Shown: positions 1 to 12,500 of the stretch, piece after piece
Numbering within the stretch: the stretch's first letter is position 1
Layout of the letters: the number at the start of each line of letters is the position of its first letter
Source of the DNA: Asterella californica
Taxonomy: Eukaryota > Streptophyta > Marchantiopsida > Marchantiales > Aytoniaceae
Length of the DNA stretch: 64,000 bases
Assembly: GCA_036924285.1 (NCBI GenBank)
Contig: JAYKYS010000005.1
Coordinates: 20,992,001-21,056,000, forward strand
Direction of reading: 5' to 3'
Position numbers and translations under genes: made by a program
The notes under the pieces: model-generated
Told to the model about the DNA's origin: nothing
The model's database searches: none
The model's input: the letters and a program-made list of their open reading frames with translations, nothing else

Positions 1-379
1 ATTGTTTCGGAACCTCCCTTTATATACCTGTTGATACATGTTTAGGGTTACCTGCTTTGAAACGAGTTTGAAAAAACAGGATGTTGAAAAAAAATAGAAA
101 TTCATGCCAAAGTTTAATCACCATTCGCTGTTCCAGACATGCATGTATGCTCAAAGAACAAAGAGTTTTTATTGAAAATCTCCATGGAAAATAAGACAGT
201 TTCAGAGAAAACATTATCACTATTGAACAATCATCTTCCGCTGTTCTCGATCTGCCTGCACGTTCCAGAAATAAAGAGTCTTTAGAAGATGCACCTTATC
301 AGAGGAGGATTACTCGAACACTAAAGATAAAGAATAACTTACTTGTCAAGTTGTTGAACGGACACCGAACAATCTCTCT
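1..379. other. Gene-free left edge
   Basis: No reading frame with a recognisable motif is seen on either strand. The short ORFs here are AT-rich and carry no domain. The stretch lies beyond the 3' end of the minus-strand transposase relic and may be part of the same element. Confidence 0.5.
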
Positions 380-2809
380 CTTAGTGTGGTCTTCCACAAG
401 GTAGATCAAGGTGGTAACACCCGAGTTGTGGATATCCTATGTCGTACCGATGTGTGTTGCGGTCGACGCTCAAAAATCTTGATGGGCTCTCAAAAAATGT
501 TCTCATTCCAATCCATGGCGCATGCAGCAAGTCGCGCCTCATGAGTTTTTTGGAAGTGAATCCTCTTAGTGGCAAACTTGCATATCACTGAGTTGAATGT
601 CTCAGACATGTAGTTCTCTCACGCTCGTGTGTAGAACCGCATCTTAGCCGGCGTTATGGCCCGTTGAAGAAAAGCCATCATGGCAATATGCGTCGGAGAA
701 TCTACAGTACATGAATGCCGAATTCAGTGCAGACATCATACATTGACAGAACTGAAATGAGTTATCATATCAAAGAGAAGTAAACTTACTCTTCTCGTAA
801 TACTTGACAACTGCTGGCCGGTTCAAGTCGTAACCATCGCAGCAAGGTCTTTGTGTTCTAGTCAGCCGTTGTAAGATGAAACAAGATAAATGGTCCCTTG
901 CCCAATGGTCTGCTGCGTTCTTAATGTCTAAACACAAGGTAGAGCAATCGTCCCCCTCTTGAGCATAACGACCATCAGGTCCCACGGTCCTCCGTGCATT
1001 CAGTTGACAACAAGGGTAAATCTAGCCCTTCAACTTGTCAGCAATGCCATGCTCAGATAGCTCCGGGTACATCAAACGTCGAGATCGCATCGAGCCTCCC
1101 TCCTCTAGATACCTAAGTTGTGCCACTCGCTGAACTAACACGTGCTTGTTACCAACTATCGGAGCTCCTTGAAGACGAAGCCAAGTCACCAAATGTCGCT
1201 TGGTCAAGAGCTCCAAGTCAGCAATCACTTCGGCGTCCTCCACACCCCCAAGGGGTCACTTTTTGATCTGTAGGTCCACCAAAAACTTCTTCACCACGTT
1301 CTTACACTTGTGCCATAAATCATTTTGAGACACAATCCCGTGACGAAGCAATATGGCATCCACAGAGGATTTATCGTCATGTACCATCTCATCGGGCACG
1401 ATGTCACGAGCGATCAAGCGCTGAATACCGATCTCAAACGCACTCTATAAACCACGAGTTGTTGCCGGTCTCAACGCGTGTCAAGATCACCATCTCAATG
1501 ACACGTCCATCATGAGCAACAATGAATGCACATGTACCATTGTATCCATTCCTTGTAGAATCGTATCGCAGATCAGCATACACTACAAAATTACCTAGCA
1601 TATGACAAAGATAAACGAAAAATTAAATAATTCTCCGTGTGGCAAAATGCATAAAGTATCTCTCTAATCATACAAACAATAAATAATACAGCTAAGATGA
1701 GCATGAGGTCAAAAAATTCTCAATACGTATGAAAAATAGATGTTTAACTCTTAAAGTCAACGCTCAAAAAGTTCAAGAATATGTGTTCTTACATCCAGAA
1801 GGTAACTCATTCAAGTCAGGAAAGTGTCTCCTCATCACTTCACTTTGCACTTCATCCTTCAGTCTTGCCCATTGATCCAACGTCGCCTCCACCCATCCAA
1901 TCTCACGATGTTTCTCACTCTGGAAATAAAAAAAATGGGTCCTCGACACTGGAGCCAACCCTCCCTCTCTATACACCGAGTCTAATTGGGAAAATCCTAA
2001 ACCGGCACATAGTGCTGCACTATAAAGCCTATGAGTGATGTCTGGGACATGATTGTACATCTCCATCTCTGTTGATCTCCAACCGTACGTGTGACGATCT
2101 GGGCAGATAAGCTTTACAGACAAGCTCTGATGGATATACGAGATTATGGGAGGTAGAAAGAAGTGCTCTCACCCATGGTGAGGACATTTCACTCTAAACA
2201 GTTGGAAGAGCTCTCTCAGTCTAGACTGTGCCACAAAACAGTATACGGAGAGCGGATCAACTTCAGCTCCTACAACACGTTCATCCTCTCTCTCCACGGT
2301 CCCAGTGACCGGCACCTCTGGCGCTTGTGAATCAAGTATGACCTCAGCTAGTGTCGGTATGGTCTGTCCATCCTAAACAACAATATGAGAATAATAAACA
2401 AGATATTTTGAAAAACATTCAGACAAATATACTTGCAAAGTGGAAACCAATGTATCTAAGTCAAGGTCGAATGGACTCCAAGAGCGTGTAAGACTAACAG
2501 ATCAGCGTCAAACTCTCCATCATCCGCGTCTGTAGCATCTACCTCCAGAACACCCTCCTCTGGGATTACATCTGGATCTGTGGGTATCACTTCAGCCTCC
2601 CTAGCCATCTGATCTATTCTAGCATCAGCGGTAAAGAAAAGAAACCTCAACACTGTAGCATGCCCAACTGTAGGTCCCGATAGTCTCATCAACTGAACAA
2701 AACGTGGAAGCAAACTCTATGGGACCCTCACCATACCCGTAGGGACCTCCGGACATCCTCTAGGTGCATGACGATCTCCAGGACGTCTAGGATGAACCCG
2801 TGGTGTCAT
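380..2809 (-). pseudogene. Degenerate Mutator-like DDE transposase, animal-type family
   Basis: Read on the minus strand from an ATG at 2809, pieces of one transposase appear in order. The N-terminal part is at 2809-2433. An apparent 60-bp GT-AG intron follows (2432-2373). From 2372 a segment ends YCFVAQSRLRELFQLF with a CPHHG metal-ligand-like motif. A helix-rich part at 2123-1773 contains CAGLGFSQLDSVYREGGL. The catalytic core at 1600-1261 has ADLRYDSTRNGYN, then VHDDKSSVDAILL and DLWHKCKNVVKKF. A SAP-like motif (LVTWLRLQGAPIVGNKHVLV) lies at 1243-1022, NAADHWARDHLSC at 985-770, and SETFNSVICKFATKRIHF near 600-550. The D-RYDS, WH and HWARDH-C order matches a Mutator-like transposase family abundant in fish and invertebrates, recalled from family knowledge. 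In-frame stops (near 2718, 2185, 1260, 1024) and frameshifts (near 2480, 1440) show it is dead. The terminal inverted repeats were not found. Confidence 0.75.
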
Positions 2810-3650
2810 GATAACAATAAATGCTAAGCCTGATAGTAACCAGCCCTATCCGTCCGGATGTCCAATCCTCTATTTGATAATGAACAATACAAATTCAAGG
2901 ATTACCTAAATTCTAATTAGCTTAGAACAGCTAATCAAAACTATGACCCTAATAAACACAAGGCAAAACCCTCCAAAGAATAAACCTTGTGCAAGTTGCA
3001 GAAAACAAGAAAGAGAGAGAGACAAGACTAGAAGCTCCTGAAAATAAACTAGAGAAATGAGAGAGTGAGAACAAAGAGGAGAGCTATGGGCGAGACCCAA
3101 GCTCTCCCCCTCCAGGCTGGAAGGACCAAAGGGGCTCCTGCCAGCCGAAATTTGACTGACAGGAGCCTCCTGACGTCCGCGCGTCAGGAGGCCCTTCTCT
3201 GGACGCCAAAAAGTTGAGGTTTCCGGCCGCCGGAAATATTTTCTGACGCCGGAAACTAGTATAATAAAACGCCGTTTATAACGCGGGACGGGGAGAAATG
3301 GCTCGTCGGCTGCTACTTTGTTCTTCTCTTCTTTGGTTTGGCTCTTCTAACCTGCAGGAGTTTTGCACAAGGTCTTTTCAAAATTCAAATTTTGAGAATA
3401 TTCTTTTCAATTGGATGAGATTGATTTCAGCTTTGGTCAAACGTTGCTGAGCCGTTAGATATCGGCTGGAGGTCATCAAGGGCTCATTTTGTAGGTCTAG
3501 ATCTACTCTTTCATTCAAGAGGTAGATGACAAGTTCTCGTTCAGAAACAAGTACAGTAAAGGTTGGCGTAGTTCAGGTGGGCACTCCCGCATTCACTAAT
3601 CTCTGCTAATTCGTCACTAAACTGATTAGCGGTGGTATATCCCACCGCTA
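2810..3650. other. Intergenic, probable 5' flank of the transposase relic
   Basis: No supported gene. The block at about 3100-3320 is much richer in G and C than its surroundings and holds several overlapping inverted repeats, listed separately. By position it may be the 5' untranslated or terminal part of the minus-strand Mutator-like element. Confidence 0.4.
3133..3256. repeat. Cluster of inverted repeats (hairpins)
   Basis: Three hairpin-forming pairs sit in about 125 bp. GGCTCCTG at 3133-3140 pairs with CAGGAGCC at 3160-3167. CCTCCTGACG at 3166-3175 pairs perfectly with CGTCAGGAGG at 3182-3191 across a 6-nt loop. GTTTCCGGC at 3219-3227 pairs with GCCGGAAAC at 3248-3256. The pairings are read directly; the function is unknown. 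Confidence 0.8.
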
Positions 3651-3659
3651 ATGTACTGC

Positions 3660-4443
3660 CTCTTGTGGTTTAATGATGTCTTGCTTGGTAATACCTTTGA
3701 CTTGTTACAGACAGTGAAATCTCTCACTTTGTTGTGTACTTCATCGTTGAAGCTTTATGTTGTTTCTTCTTCGACTATGATTAAATATTTGCTATTTATA
3801 TTAATTTTAGTAAATAAAATACACATAAAACAAAACATGATTGAAAATTTGATATGTGTAACCTGACATGTCACTAATATGCAAAAGGATAACACACACC
3901 TGCACAATCGATAACTGGACAAGGTTGTGATCAAGCAATACATCAGTAAGAGGAGTACAATCAAAAGCAACAAACTTACTGGAGGTGTGATCAAGTCAAT
4001 TTCTGACATTTAAAATACATAAATGATACACTAGAGGAGTAAGCGCATGAAAATAAGTATGCTCAATCACCTTTGGAGATATTTTGATCTGTTTTTGTTA
4101 TCAGATGAAAATTGTATACTAATTTAACAAAAACATAATTATATAAATGTTAAATAATAGTTGAATTATAGTTACAAGAAAGTCTATATGTAATCCATCA
4201 GTTGAGCATGGATCCACGTATCCTCGATTGCAGTAGCTTGTTAATAAAAAATGTAATTTATTTTATTAATTTATCATTTCAATATTTTAAAAAATAAATT
4301 AAGCTTTCTGAACCTTTTCATCTTCAGATGGAAGAGATGAATAAGAAAGGTAAGAGTTGATAAGGAGTATACTATAAAGTGAGAACTAAGTGGAAAATGA
4401 GAAGCGTCAACAAAAATATAATAAAACTAAACAGCTACATTAA
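3660..4443. other. AT-rich intergenic DNA
   Basis: No gene seen; the small ORFs are AT-rich noise. A short motif at about 4319-4344 (CATCTTCAGATGGAAGAG, then TGAATA after one base) recurs at 39.16 kb, where it belongs to a perfect hairpin. This suggests a shared small repeat. Confidence 0.5.
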
Positions 4444-4565
4444 CCACCAGCTTTCTTCTTCTTCAGTTCCTAAACCAACAGTCGATCATCTTAAGTCCCC
4501 AAAATTAGAAAATGTCTTCCTCAATCTCCAACCGGCTAGACTTCCGGCGATACTGTGGTAAGTCA
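4444..4565 (+). repeat. Dispersed repeat family, copy 1
   Basis: This is one of four related segments in the window (also at 30.94, 34.16 and 36.7 kb, the last inverted). The shared core runs from a CTTCTTC pyrimidine tract through CTCAGTCTCCAAA-like and GTCGATC-like words to CTAAGTCC. This copy shares a further block, CTCCAACCGGCTAG, with the copy at 31.0 kb. No coding function is evident. Confidence 0.65.
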
Positions 4566-5431
4566 TGAATTGGAATAGAGTCATGTGATTTTGGATTACG
4601 CAGTCCATGTATGTGGTTGCAGGAGCACGAGATGACAGAGGTTGAAGAAATTCAAATCGAAGCTTGAGCTAGACAGCGCGAAACATACTGTTCGTCTTGT
4701 CATCGATACAATCCTCCCTACTTGTCTTCAATTGATGCGCAGTTAACCTTCTACACTATGTAATTCTGGACGAGAAGAGAGTAGCTGTTATCTGTCACAC
4801 GAACTATTGTGGTGGTTGAGCGTGATAATTTTCATCACTCGTTCGCTCTTTCGACACGGTTTTATCGAGACATGTGAAAATCGGATCATATAATATTGTG
4901 AGAGCAGAATACTTTCAGCACAGCAGCAAGGGACACCCCGAGAAATGATACATCAGGAGCCAGTGAAGGGAGCCGGAATGAAGACCTGGGATTGTAACAT
5001 TCAGTAGTAGAAGACTAGCATGTCTTCATGGACATATCCCTGTCAAGCGTGTGGTCTAGCGATAACTTGTTTCTTTCATATCGTCTTTCTTAGGAAACTC
5101 AAAATAGTTCTTTGTTCTCTGTAGAAGCTTGAGTCTCAGAGCTCTACCAGCATACATAGACATTGTTTGTGGATGCTCAGAAGGACAATCATAGCCGTCA
5201 ACCTCCTCAAAAAAACTCAGAGCAATGTGCAAATTTTGAGACATGTCGTTAACTTGGTGTTGTTTTCTTATAGAAGTGGACTGGCTACGTGAACGGCAAT
5301 AGTGTTAGACAACAGCGAGGTACCTAAAGAGTTTCAACAATTCATCTGAACGTAGTCTAGTTGCATCAGTTCATCAGTTCAAGATGACGGTCGACTTGAG
5401 AGGCAACTTGCAATTGATCCATCTATAATAC
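4566..5431. other. Intergenic DNA, no gene recognised
   Basis: I see no domain or conserved motif on either strand. The short minus-strand ORF at 5056-5244 has no recognisable feature. The stretch precedes the PDR transporter exon relic, but nothing here resembles more of that gene. Confidence 0.45.
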
Positions 5432-5779
5432 ATGAGGTCTAGCATGGGAAGAAGGAGTCTTAGCATGAGCGGCAACTCTAGGCACTGGAGGTTGGGTCCA
5501 ACAATCTGTTCGCCAGAGATTCGCATTCGAGGAGTTCGGTTGATGACGATGATGAGAAAGCATTGAAATGGAGAGCATTGGAGAAATTACCAACCTACGA
5601 TCGGCTATGGACAACTATCCTTGAGCAGATGCATGGAAGTAAAGTGATTCCTACGCATATATATGTGAGATTGGCTGGACCGGAAGAGAATCAGGCCCTC
5701 ATACGCAATGTATTTAACATGAATAGCACCGAGGAAGATAATGAGATCTCCTTAGCAGACTACGGGATCGAATTTGCAG
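5432..5779 (+). pseudogene. First-exon relic of a PDR/ABCG-type ABC transporter
   Basis: The segment encodes the cytosolic N-terminus typical of plant pleiotropic-drug-resistance (full-size ABCG) transporters. It starts with a Ser/Arg-rich leader from the ATG at 5432. An acidic run (SVDDDDEKALKW) leads into RALEKLPTYDRL, the hallmark motif of the family, and then ENQALIRN and TEEDNE, matching the conserved QALIE...TEEDNE region. A consensus donor (GCAG|GTAAGT) follows at 5780, so this looks like one original exon. The leader and the acidic run are in different frames, with the break near 5490. No nucleotide-binding or membrane domains follow within the window. Full PDR proteins have about 1400 residues, so this is a truncated, non-functional fragment left by duplication or rearrangement. 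Confidence 0.8.
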
Positions 5780-7000
5780 GTAAGTATTACACCCTCGATG
5801 TAATCGATACAATCCATTGCATGATCCGCACTCACACCTGCACATTCTGCTTCAGAACTGCAATCGATCTTTATTGACACAACCCGCTTCAGAAACTGAC
5901 GACAGCGTTACATTACAAAGATAAAGTAAATGATTTCCTTTATAGTAGAAGATGATCCTTTCGCGACGATGGTATGGTTGATATGTTTGGTTGCAGCGAA
6001 TGTGGCATGGGTAAAATGGCATGAAGTGTGTTCATTCATAATGGTTCATATGCGGATGGAACAAACCGTGAAGAAAACTTGATCAACATCAAATTGGTCG
6101 ACTATGAAGCTATTTGAGGGTTGAAGTGAGCACGAGGTTGGAGACCGTCAAGGTATTATGGTAGGCATTGATGATCAAAGAATTAAGAAGTTGTCAAAAT
6201 ACACACTTTATTACAATTAGAGTGTATACATTAAAGGGAGAGTTTTACGCATACTCTCAAAAGACCCCCTCCTTATATTTTTAAGGAAACATTTGCACAT
6301 AGTGAGTAAACTACAAATCCATATTTTAGTTATTTTAAGATTTTCCAAGTCATGTTTTTTTTAATTTTAAGATCAATCTATATGTTTAGATACACAAGAT
6401 ATTCTCTTCTTTAGTTAATAATGTTTTTACATCCCATAATGTCTTAAGTTTGTAAACATACATTATGTCAATAGATGTTACAATAATCATAATCTCATAT
6501 TAAACGATAAGATATAAACTCTATAAAAGTCTATTAATGACTTAATATAGTAAAATTTTTGATTTCATGTCGTAAATCTTGAGCTAAGCTACGCCTAGAT
6601 TCTTAAATTGGATGTATATGAATCTAAATGTGGAAGATTTGATGTGTTGATAAAGTTAGCAATTAATCTTTCTTGCAGTGAAAGATAAGATTTTGAGAAA
6701 TTGACGTAAGATATCTTTTATGTCATTATTGGCAAAAGAGAAAATCTTATGCTATACATCAATTAACTTAATATACGAAAGTAATACGTTTACAATAAAA
6801 TTAAAGATTTTATAAATAAAACTTAAAAATACATTTTTCCTTTTATGAAGAAGATTTGGATGTAAAATATCCATGTCAGCTACTACCACCGTGACAGTAG
6901 TCTATCTTCTATGACCGGTCATGGATCCAGTCAAGTCTAGTTTTTGGGACATGGTCCTGTCCAATAAGACTTATTGGGCATGGGGCTGGTCGATTAAATA
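5780..7000. other. AT-rich intergenic DNA
   Basis: No gene seen on either strand. The next PDR exons are absent. The stretch is strongly AT-rich from about 6180 to 6880 and becomes GC-richer towards the promoter region of the RING gene. Confidence 0.5.
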
Positions 7001-8317
7001 AGAGAACATAAGGGGGAGAGGTAATCTTGAAATGTTAAGAGGAAACGAGAGTTCTGAGGATTAAAACATTTATGAGGTTTTGTATGATGGAAAGGGAAGA
7101 AAATGTTCCACGGAGAGAGAAAGAGGGAGAACAAAAACTGCGTCGTTTGTTTTTTCCTTCCCTGGGTCCTGGACGGGAAGGAACGCTCGGTCGATGCTGT
7201 CGTCATCCGTCGTCCGCAAGTTTCATGGGGAAAGAAGCAATATATTTCAAACGCCGGGCAGCGTGACCCTGCTGGCTCGCTGGCCTGTCGTCGATCTATG
7301 GCATGGCGCGGGCGGTGGTGGGGCCTGCCTCGTGGATTGCCATCCTCTATCTAATTTCGACGTCGTCGTAGACGTCTGCCTGCTCTCTCGTCCTCTTCCT
7401 TCCTTTCGTTCCCTTTCCTCCGCCCTTCATCTCCCTCACTTCTCTTCCTTCTGTTGTGTTTGCGTTTCTTTCCGTTTGTGTGTCTGTGTGATTGATCCCC
7501 TTCTCTTCAGGTTCCGTGCTCGTCTCTGTTTTGTCTCTGTACGCGTGCTGCTTGATTTTTCTTGGAGCAACCCAGCGCAATTTCTTCGTTCGACGAGGGA
7601 CAAAGAGATGGCGCTTCGGCAGAAGTCGTCGTCGCAGTTGAATGGTGATCTTCAGCCTGTTACTTTACGCGCGGTCGTGGCCAAATGGAGTGCCAAGATC
7701 ACTAGCGATTAAGGGCAGAAATAGCAAGAAAGCCAAGAGAAGCTCGAATGAGCAAGGCTCGCACGCAAGCGCGCGAAGTGGGAACTCTCCGCGGCGTGTA
7801 CTGGAAGTGCGGGAAGGGAGAAACTCCTGAGCCTTCCTCTACTCTCTACCTCCTTGGCGCGGGGAGAGACGTTGGGTTTGTACTCATCAGAGGGAGTAGG
7901 GGGGATGCGTCTCTATGAGCTTCTCCGTATCTTACCTGTAGGGATGAGTTGAACTGAACGAGTGGGGAAGGGCCAGGGCTCGTCTGTATTTTGTCTAATT
8001 TGCTAAGAGAAGTCGGAGTTTATTGAGGCGGTCGGTAAATTGGTGTTTTTTTCTCAGATTGTTCTTCCTGCTCTTGTGGTGCACCGTGCGCGCTCGTGGC
8101 AAGGGAACTAATCGCAACTCCCGAGGGCTCTCGTCGTCTCTAACTTGTTGAGAATGCTAAGGAAGCAGCACTTCACACTCTAAGACGAGTTGGCAAAGTT
8201 TACCCTGATATCGTCCGGCAGGCATCGACGCCCTGCGGTCTTCTGCCTCGCTTCTAAATCCACCTTCGCAAACTCGGAGCTTGTTTGCACACAGGATTAC
8301 GGTTGCTGATTGGGAAA
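7000..8317 (+). promoter_or_regulatory. Probable promoter and 5' leader of the RING-H2 gene
   Basis: This GC-richer block precedes the RING gene. A long C/T-rich tract at about 7375-7520 is typical of plant 5' leaders. A small ATG ORF at 7608-7712 (35 codons including the stop, starting MALRQKSS) could be an upstream ORF. The leader probably contains at least one intron, because many stops and ATGs separate this region from the coding start at 8318. No unambiguous TATA box was identified. Confidence 0.4.
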
Positions 8318-9429
8318 ATGGGATCCAGCAGTAGCCGACACTCCGCGGAGGTTCCTGAGCGACGGGATCGGGGCGATTACCCTGCCGCCAGAAGGGAGAC
8401 TAGCGGCGGGGGTGTTAATTCGACCGGTGGTTTGGGCCGATGCGAGGTTTGTTCGCAACGCCTCCCATTACTGAATGAGATATCCGTCGTGGTTGTGAGG
8501 AATTTGAACCAGGTATTTAGAGGTAGTTGTCTTGTACTACCAGTATATGCTTGTCTCCAGTCAGAACAAGATCCTACGATTGGATGTCAAGAAGCAGTCT
8601 TAAGGTTTCATCTTTGGTGGGGGTGTGAACTCACATGTCGAACACGCTTCTGCGGGAAGCGGCATTAGTGGACAATTCACTGGTTCCTTGAGCCTGTCAA
8701 ATCCCTATCCCAGAGACCCTTCATGCAGAGTCTTATCGTTTAATGCAACTTCTGTTCGCCTCCTCTGAACAGTCGAAATGGACTTTTTGGTGAAAGTTCT
8801 ACATCAGTTGTCGCATTCGGGTAAAGATTGGAAAAGAAAGAAGACCTCAAGGACGGGCTTCACTGTCCGTCAGCTGGGTATTGGGCTTTCTTTACTGATT
8901 CGTTGGCTGGAAGTCGAGTTGTGGTATCTTTTTTGTGTGGAGGGAGAGGAGTTCTGGATTATGTGTTCTCGACTGTCGTTCGCGTTATTCATAGATGGTC
9001 GGTCCGGTAGCGCCCCTCTCCTACTGAGTATGTTTCCTAGTTGACGAAGGTAGTGAGCTTGTACATTCAGTTAAGGCTGCAGTATGTTTCATAGTGAAAG
9101 TGCCCCTTGTAATTCGGAGGTTCTCATGCAGGTGAGAATGTCTGCGTCCTCTATGGCAGAAGCTTGCTCACGCAAGGCTTGTAAGTGGCGGGGAGTTTAG
9201 GCTAAGGTTCCTAAGAACCACTGAAATATCGCGGGACTGCTCCAGGATCAGCTAGTGGTGACTTCCACCTATACCTTTCGAGACGTTGATGGGCTCGAGC
9301 TTGTCAAGAAAAAGGGTTTTGTTTTCGTACGACCCGGCTTGCTCTCGGCACTTTCAAGTTTCTTCGGGGAGCAAGTGAAGGCGAATTTAGTGTTGGCCGA
9401 TGGGCCTCCAGAGAGCGAGCGAGCGAGAG

Positions 9430-9512
<83 letters not shown>

Positions 9513-12500
9513 TTAAGGACGGCGTACCACTGTCGCATATCATCAAAATCTTTCTCTGTTTTAGCACCTTTTGGGCTTTGTCTCTGGTCTCGGATGTTAA
9601 GGATTCTATACTTCTGTCGTGCCAGGACAAATTAGTCCGCGAAAGGTTGTTCCCTATTCCACAGCAACTAGATGTGCGAGTGATGGAGAAGGAAGGGGTA
9701 GTCATAACTTTCGAGTGTTCCTTCTTGTGGGACCGCGACGAAGGGAGTCACGTACCTGTACAGTCAAGATGGTCGAGTCTGTTCCTTCCTGAACTTCGTT
9801 CATCTTTGAGAGCCTATCTCTTAGAGTACTAGTTGGTCTCTGCAACCTCAGCGTGATATACAGCTCTTTAGTATGGTAACAAATACGGCAAGAAGGTTTG
9901 ATTCGGGGACGGTTTATGTATCAACTCGTTCTGTTGTATGTAAGCGGCCGTCTGTGAGGGTCTTGTTGCGTATGTTGGAAGCCATAAACTGATTTATTGG
10001 AGGTTGAAGTAGTTAAGTTTTATTGAAGTCTACAATGCGTTTGGGCAGTCTCAACCTCGGAGGGAGCCACATCGTCGAATTCGCAATGGACTCAGATCTG
10101 CGAGGCAAGCAGAAGTTCATCCTGGGTTTATTCCAGTTGCAAGCACATCCAGAGGTTCAGGGACATTAAAAGACAGTTCTTCCGGTGGAGAAGTAATATC
10201 CTCGGAATGCCCTGTTGTAGATCAACCGAACTCTACTTTATCAGCCTCTGAGGGCAGTAGTAGTACAACCGTACCGGTCGCACATTATGGGGCACAAGTT
10301 GCAGAAATCTCCAGGACTTTGGAATCCGCAGGGGCGAGTGCAGTTTTGGTGGTCGAAACTTTTCCTAGCGAAATTTCCGAGTCTCCGTCTGCTGGTATCA
10401 CGGGAGGTGGACAATCCAGAAGCACCGGAGTGATGGACTCTCAGAGTCTGTGGTTGGAGGGTCATCCTCCGTGGAATTCAAGATTTGGTTCTTCACTCGG
10501 GACTAGCGCATCTGAGACCCCCAGTTTGATAGGTCTCTCAGAGGCGTCTCGTCAAAATCTGCAAGCTGTGTGTGAAAATACCCTTCAACAACATCGAGTA
10601 AACGAGATGCAGGAACGCCTTCGAAGATATGCTGGTTTGCCACCTCCATCTTTTGATTTTCATGACCTGGAGAGGCGAGACATACTCTCTGCAGAATCAT
10701 CTGGGGCACGAGATAATCGAATGCAGAACAACACTGAGACTGGGGACGCAAGCTCGTCCGTCTCCGGAAGTGAAAGGGATGAGTATCCCTTTCGGTCAAC
10801 TCCAGCTTCGTTACAAGCGTGGGAGATAACCGAAGAAGGGAGGCTCATAGAGTACAGACACTCAGTTTACTCTGAATCTTGGGACAGACATTTGGCTTTT
10901 CATAGGTCTGAACTCCATAATGGATCTTCTGAACGTTCGAACACGGCACCAGGCCCCGCTAGCAGCTCAACCCCTATTTCTTCTGCAGGTAGAGAATCTC
11001 GACGAAACGGTGGAAGGAGATTGTGGGACGCTTTGACAAGAGCAGCTTCCCATCGCCGCACTACTACTATGACCGTTCCCACAACTGAGAGCGTCATCGA
11101 GAGCTGGATGCAGAATGACGATGATCAAATTGACTTTGGGGGTTTTCACAGCAGAAGTCTCGATCTAGAGGAAAGGAGGCGGCGAGTCAGATCTCAGGTG
11201 ATTGTCACGATCTACCACCTGGTATCAGGTGTAGTTTGCTGATGAATGCGGACGCGAGTGAGGCTCCTCACGGGGATAATAATCACAAGTGCTCAGGGCT
11301 TCTAGATGCGCATGAAGTTGTTTGGGCGGTAATGTAATGTAATAATTTCCCGTAGCCCGGAATATACTGCCCAAAAAATTTGACATATTTGGAAGTTAAA
11401 TAACTACTGATGAGACAAAATCTCTTGTGAATGCGTCCCTCTGATTTTGAATTTTGTCAAGCAAACTTTTACTGCTACTCGAATGTGGTGGACCGCACAC
11501 AATGGAGTTATATGTCCGAATGTAAGAATCGATTAGTATGTTGCGAGACTTAAAGACCGTACTTCCCGCAATTACTACGACGTCCGATCTTGGATTTATT
11601 TTACTGACGGTTTCCCATTTCAGGTCTGGGCTCTACAGCTACTAAGCAATGGACTCGAGGGAATGCCTGGTTTCACGCGTCCTTGTGTCTCTGGTGGACA
11701 CCATCATGGTCATTGTTCATGTGACGTTCATGGAAGTGCTGCCGAAGACACGAGTACAAGAGCGAGCATTTCTCGGATCATAATGCTTGCTGAAGCGTTG
11801 TTTGAGGTACTTGTTATTCTGCTTGTCTGACCTAGCTCTGTCGACTGAGAACTAAATATATATATATAGCTTAAGATTCGATTATATTCTGCATATTTTG
11901 TGAGGGAAAGAATCTCTTACTGTGTTTGTCTAATCTTTGTTGAGCGTCACCTATTCCTTATGCACTTTGTCTTCTTGAGCATTCTTTATGCTGAAACTCA
12001 CTTTCAGGAAGTTTGAAAAAGAAGTTATTTGCCTCTGGTAGTTTCGAACAAGAAGTAACGTTTTGAGTTTTCAATTATTGTAGGTCTTGGACGAGATTCA
12101 CCGCCAATCGATTGCACTATCAAGAACTTCGGTACCTATTGCATCTCTGCCAGCCCCCGACACAGTTGTCAATGCTATCCCAACCCGAAAAATTTCGAAA
12201 AAGCTGCGTGAAGAAGCTATCCAGTAAGAGATTTTTTTTCTCTTTCTCGAGCTCTCATTATGTATTTACGTTATTCTTGGAAGATTCTGCTCGGTGCTGT
12301 CGGTGCGTAGAAGATATTTCCTGAGGAGTTTGTCTTGAAGGCAACACCAAGCATCTTAGACTTTTTAGAACCTCTTGCAAGATAAACGTGAAAAATATGC
12401 TGACCCCGGAGTATTTAGGAATGTGGCGTCATTTGCAACACTAACTTTTTACCGTCACAGATGTAATATTTGTCTTGTGGAGTACGAAGAAGGAGATCAA

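Noticed and set aside
7080..7712. 210-codon plus-strand ORF before the RING gene
   Set aside because: It crosses a pyrimidine-rich leader, has no domain and lies where a promoter and 5' leader are expected.
9255..9705. Overlapping ORFs on both strands through the GA tract
   Set aside because: They exist because a GA repeat cannot make stops in most frames. The products are Arg-Glu or Ser-Leu runs within an intron.
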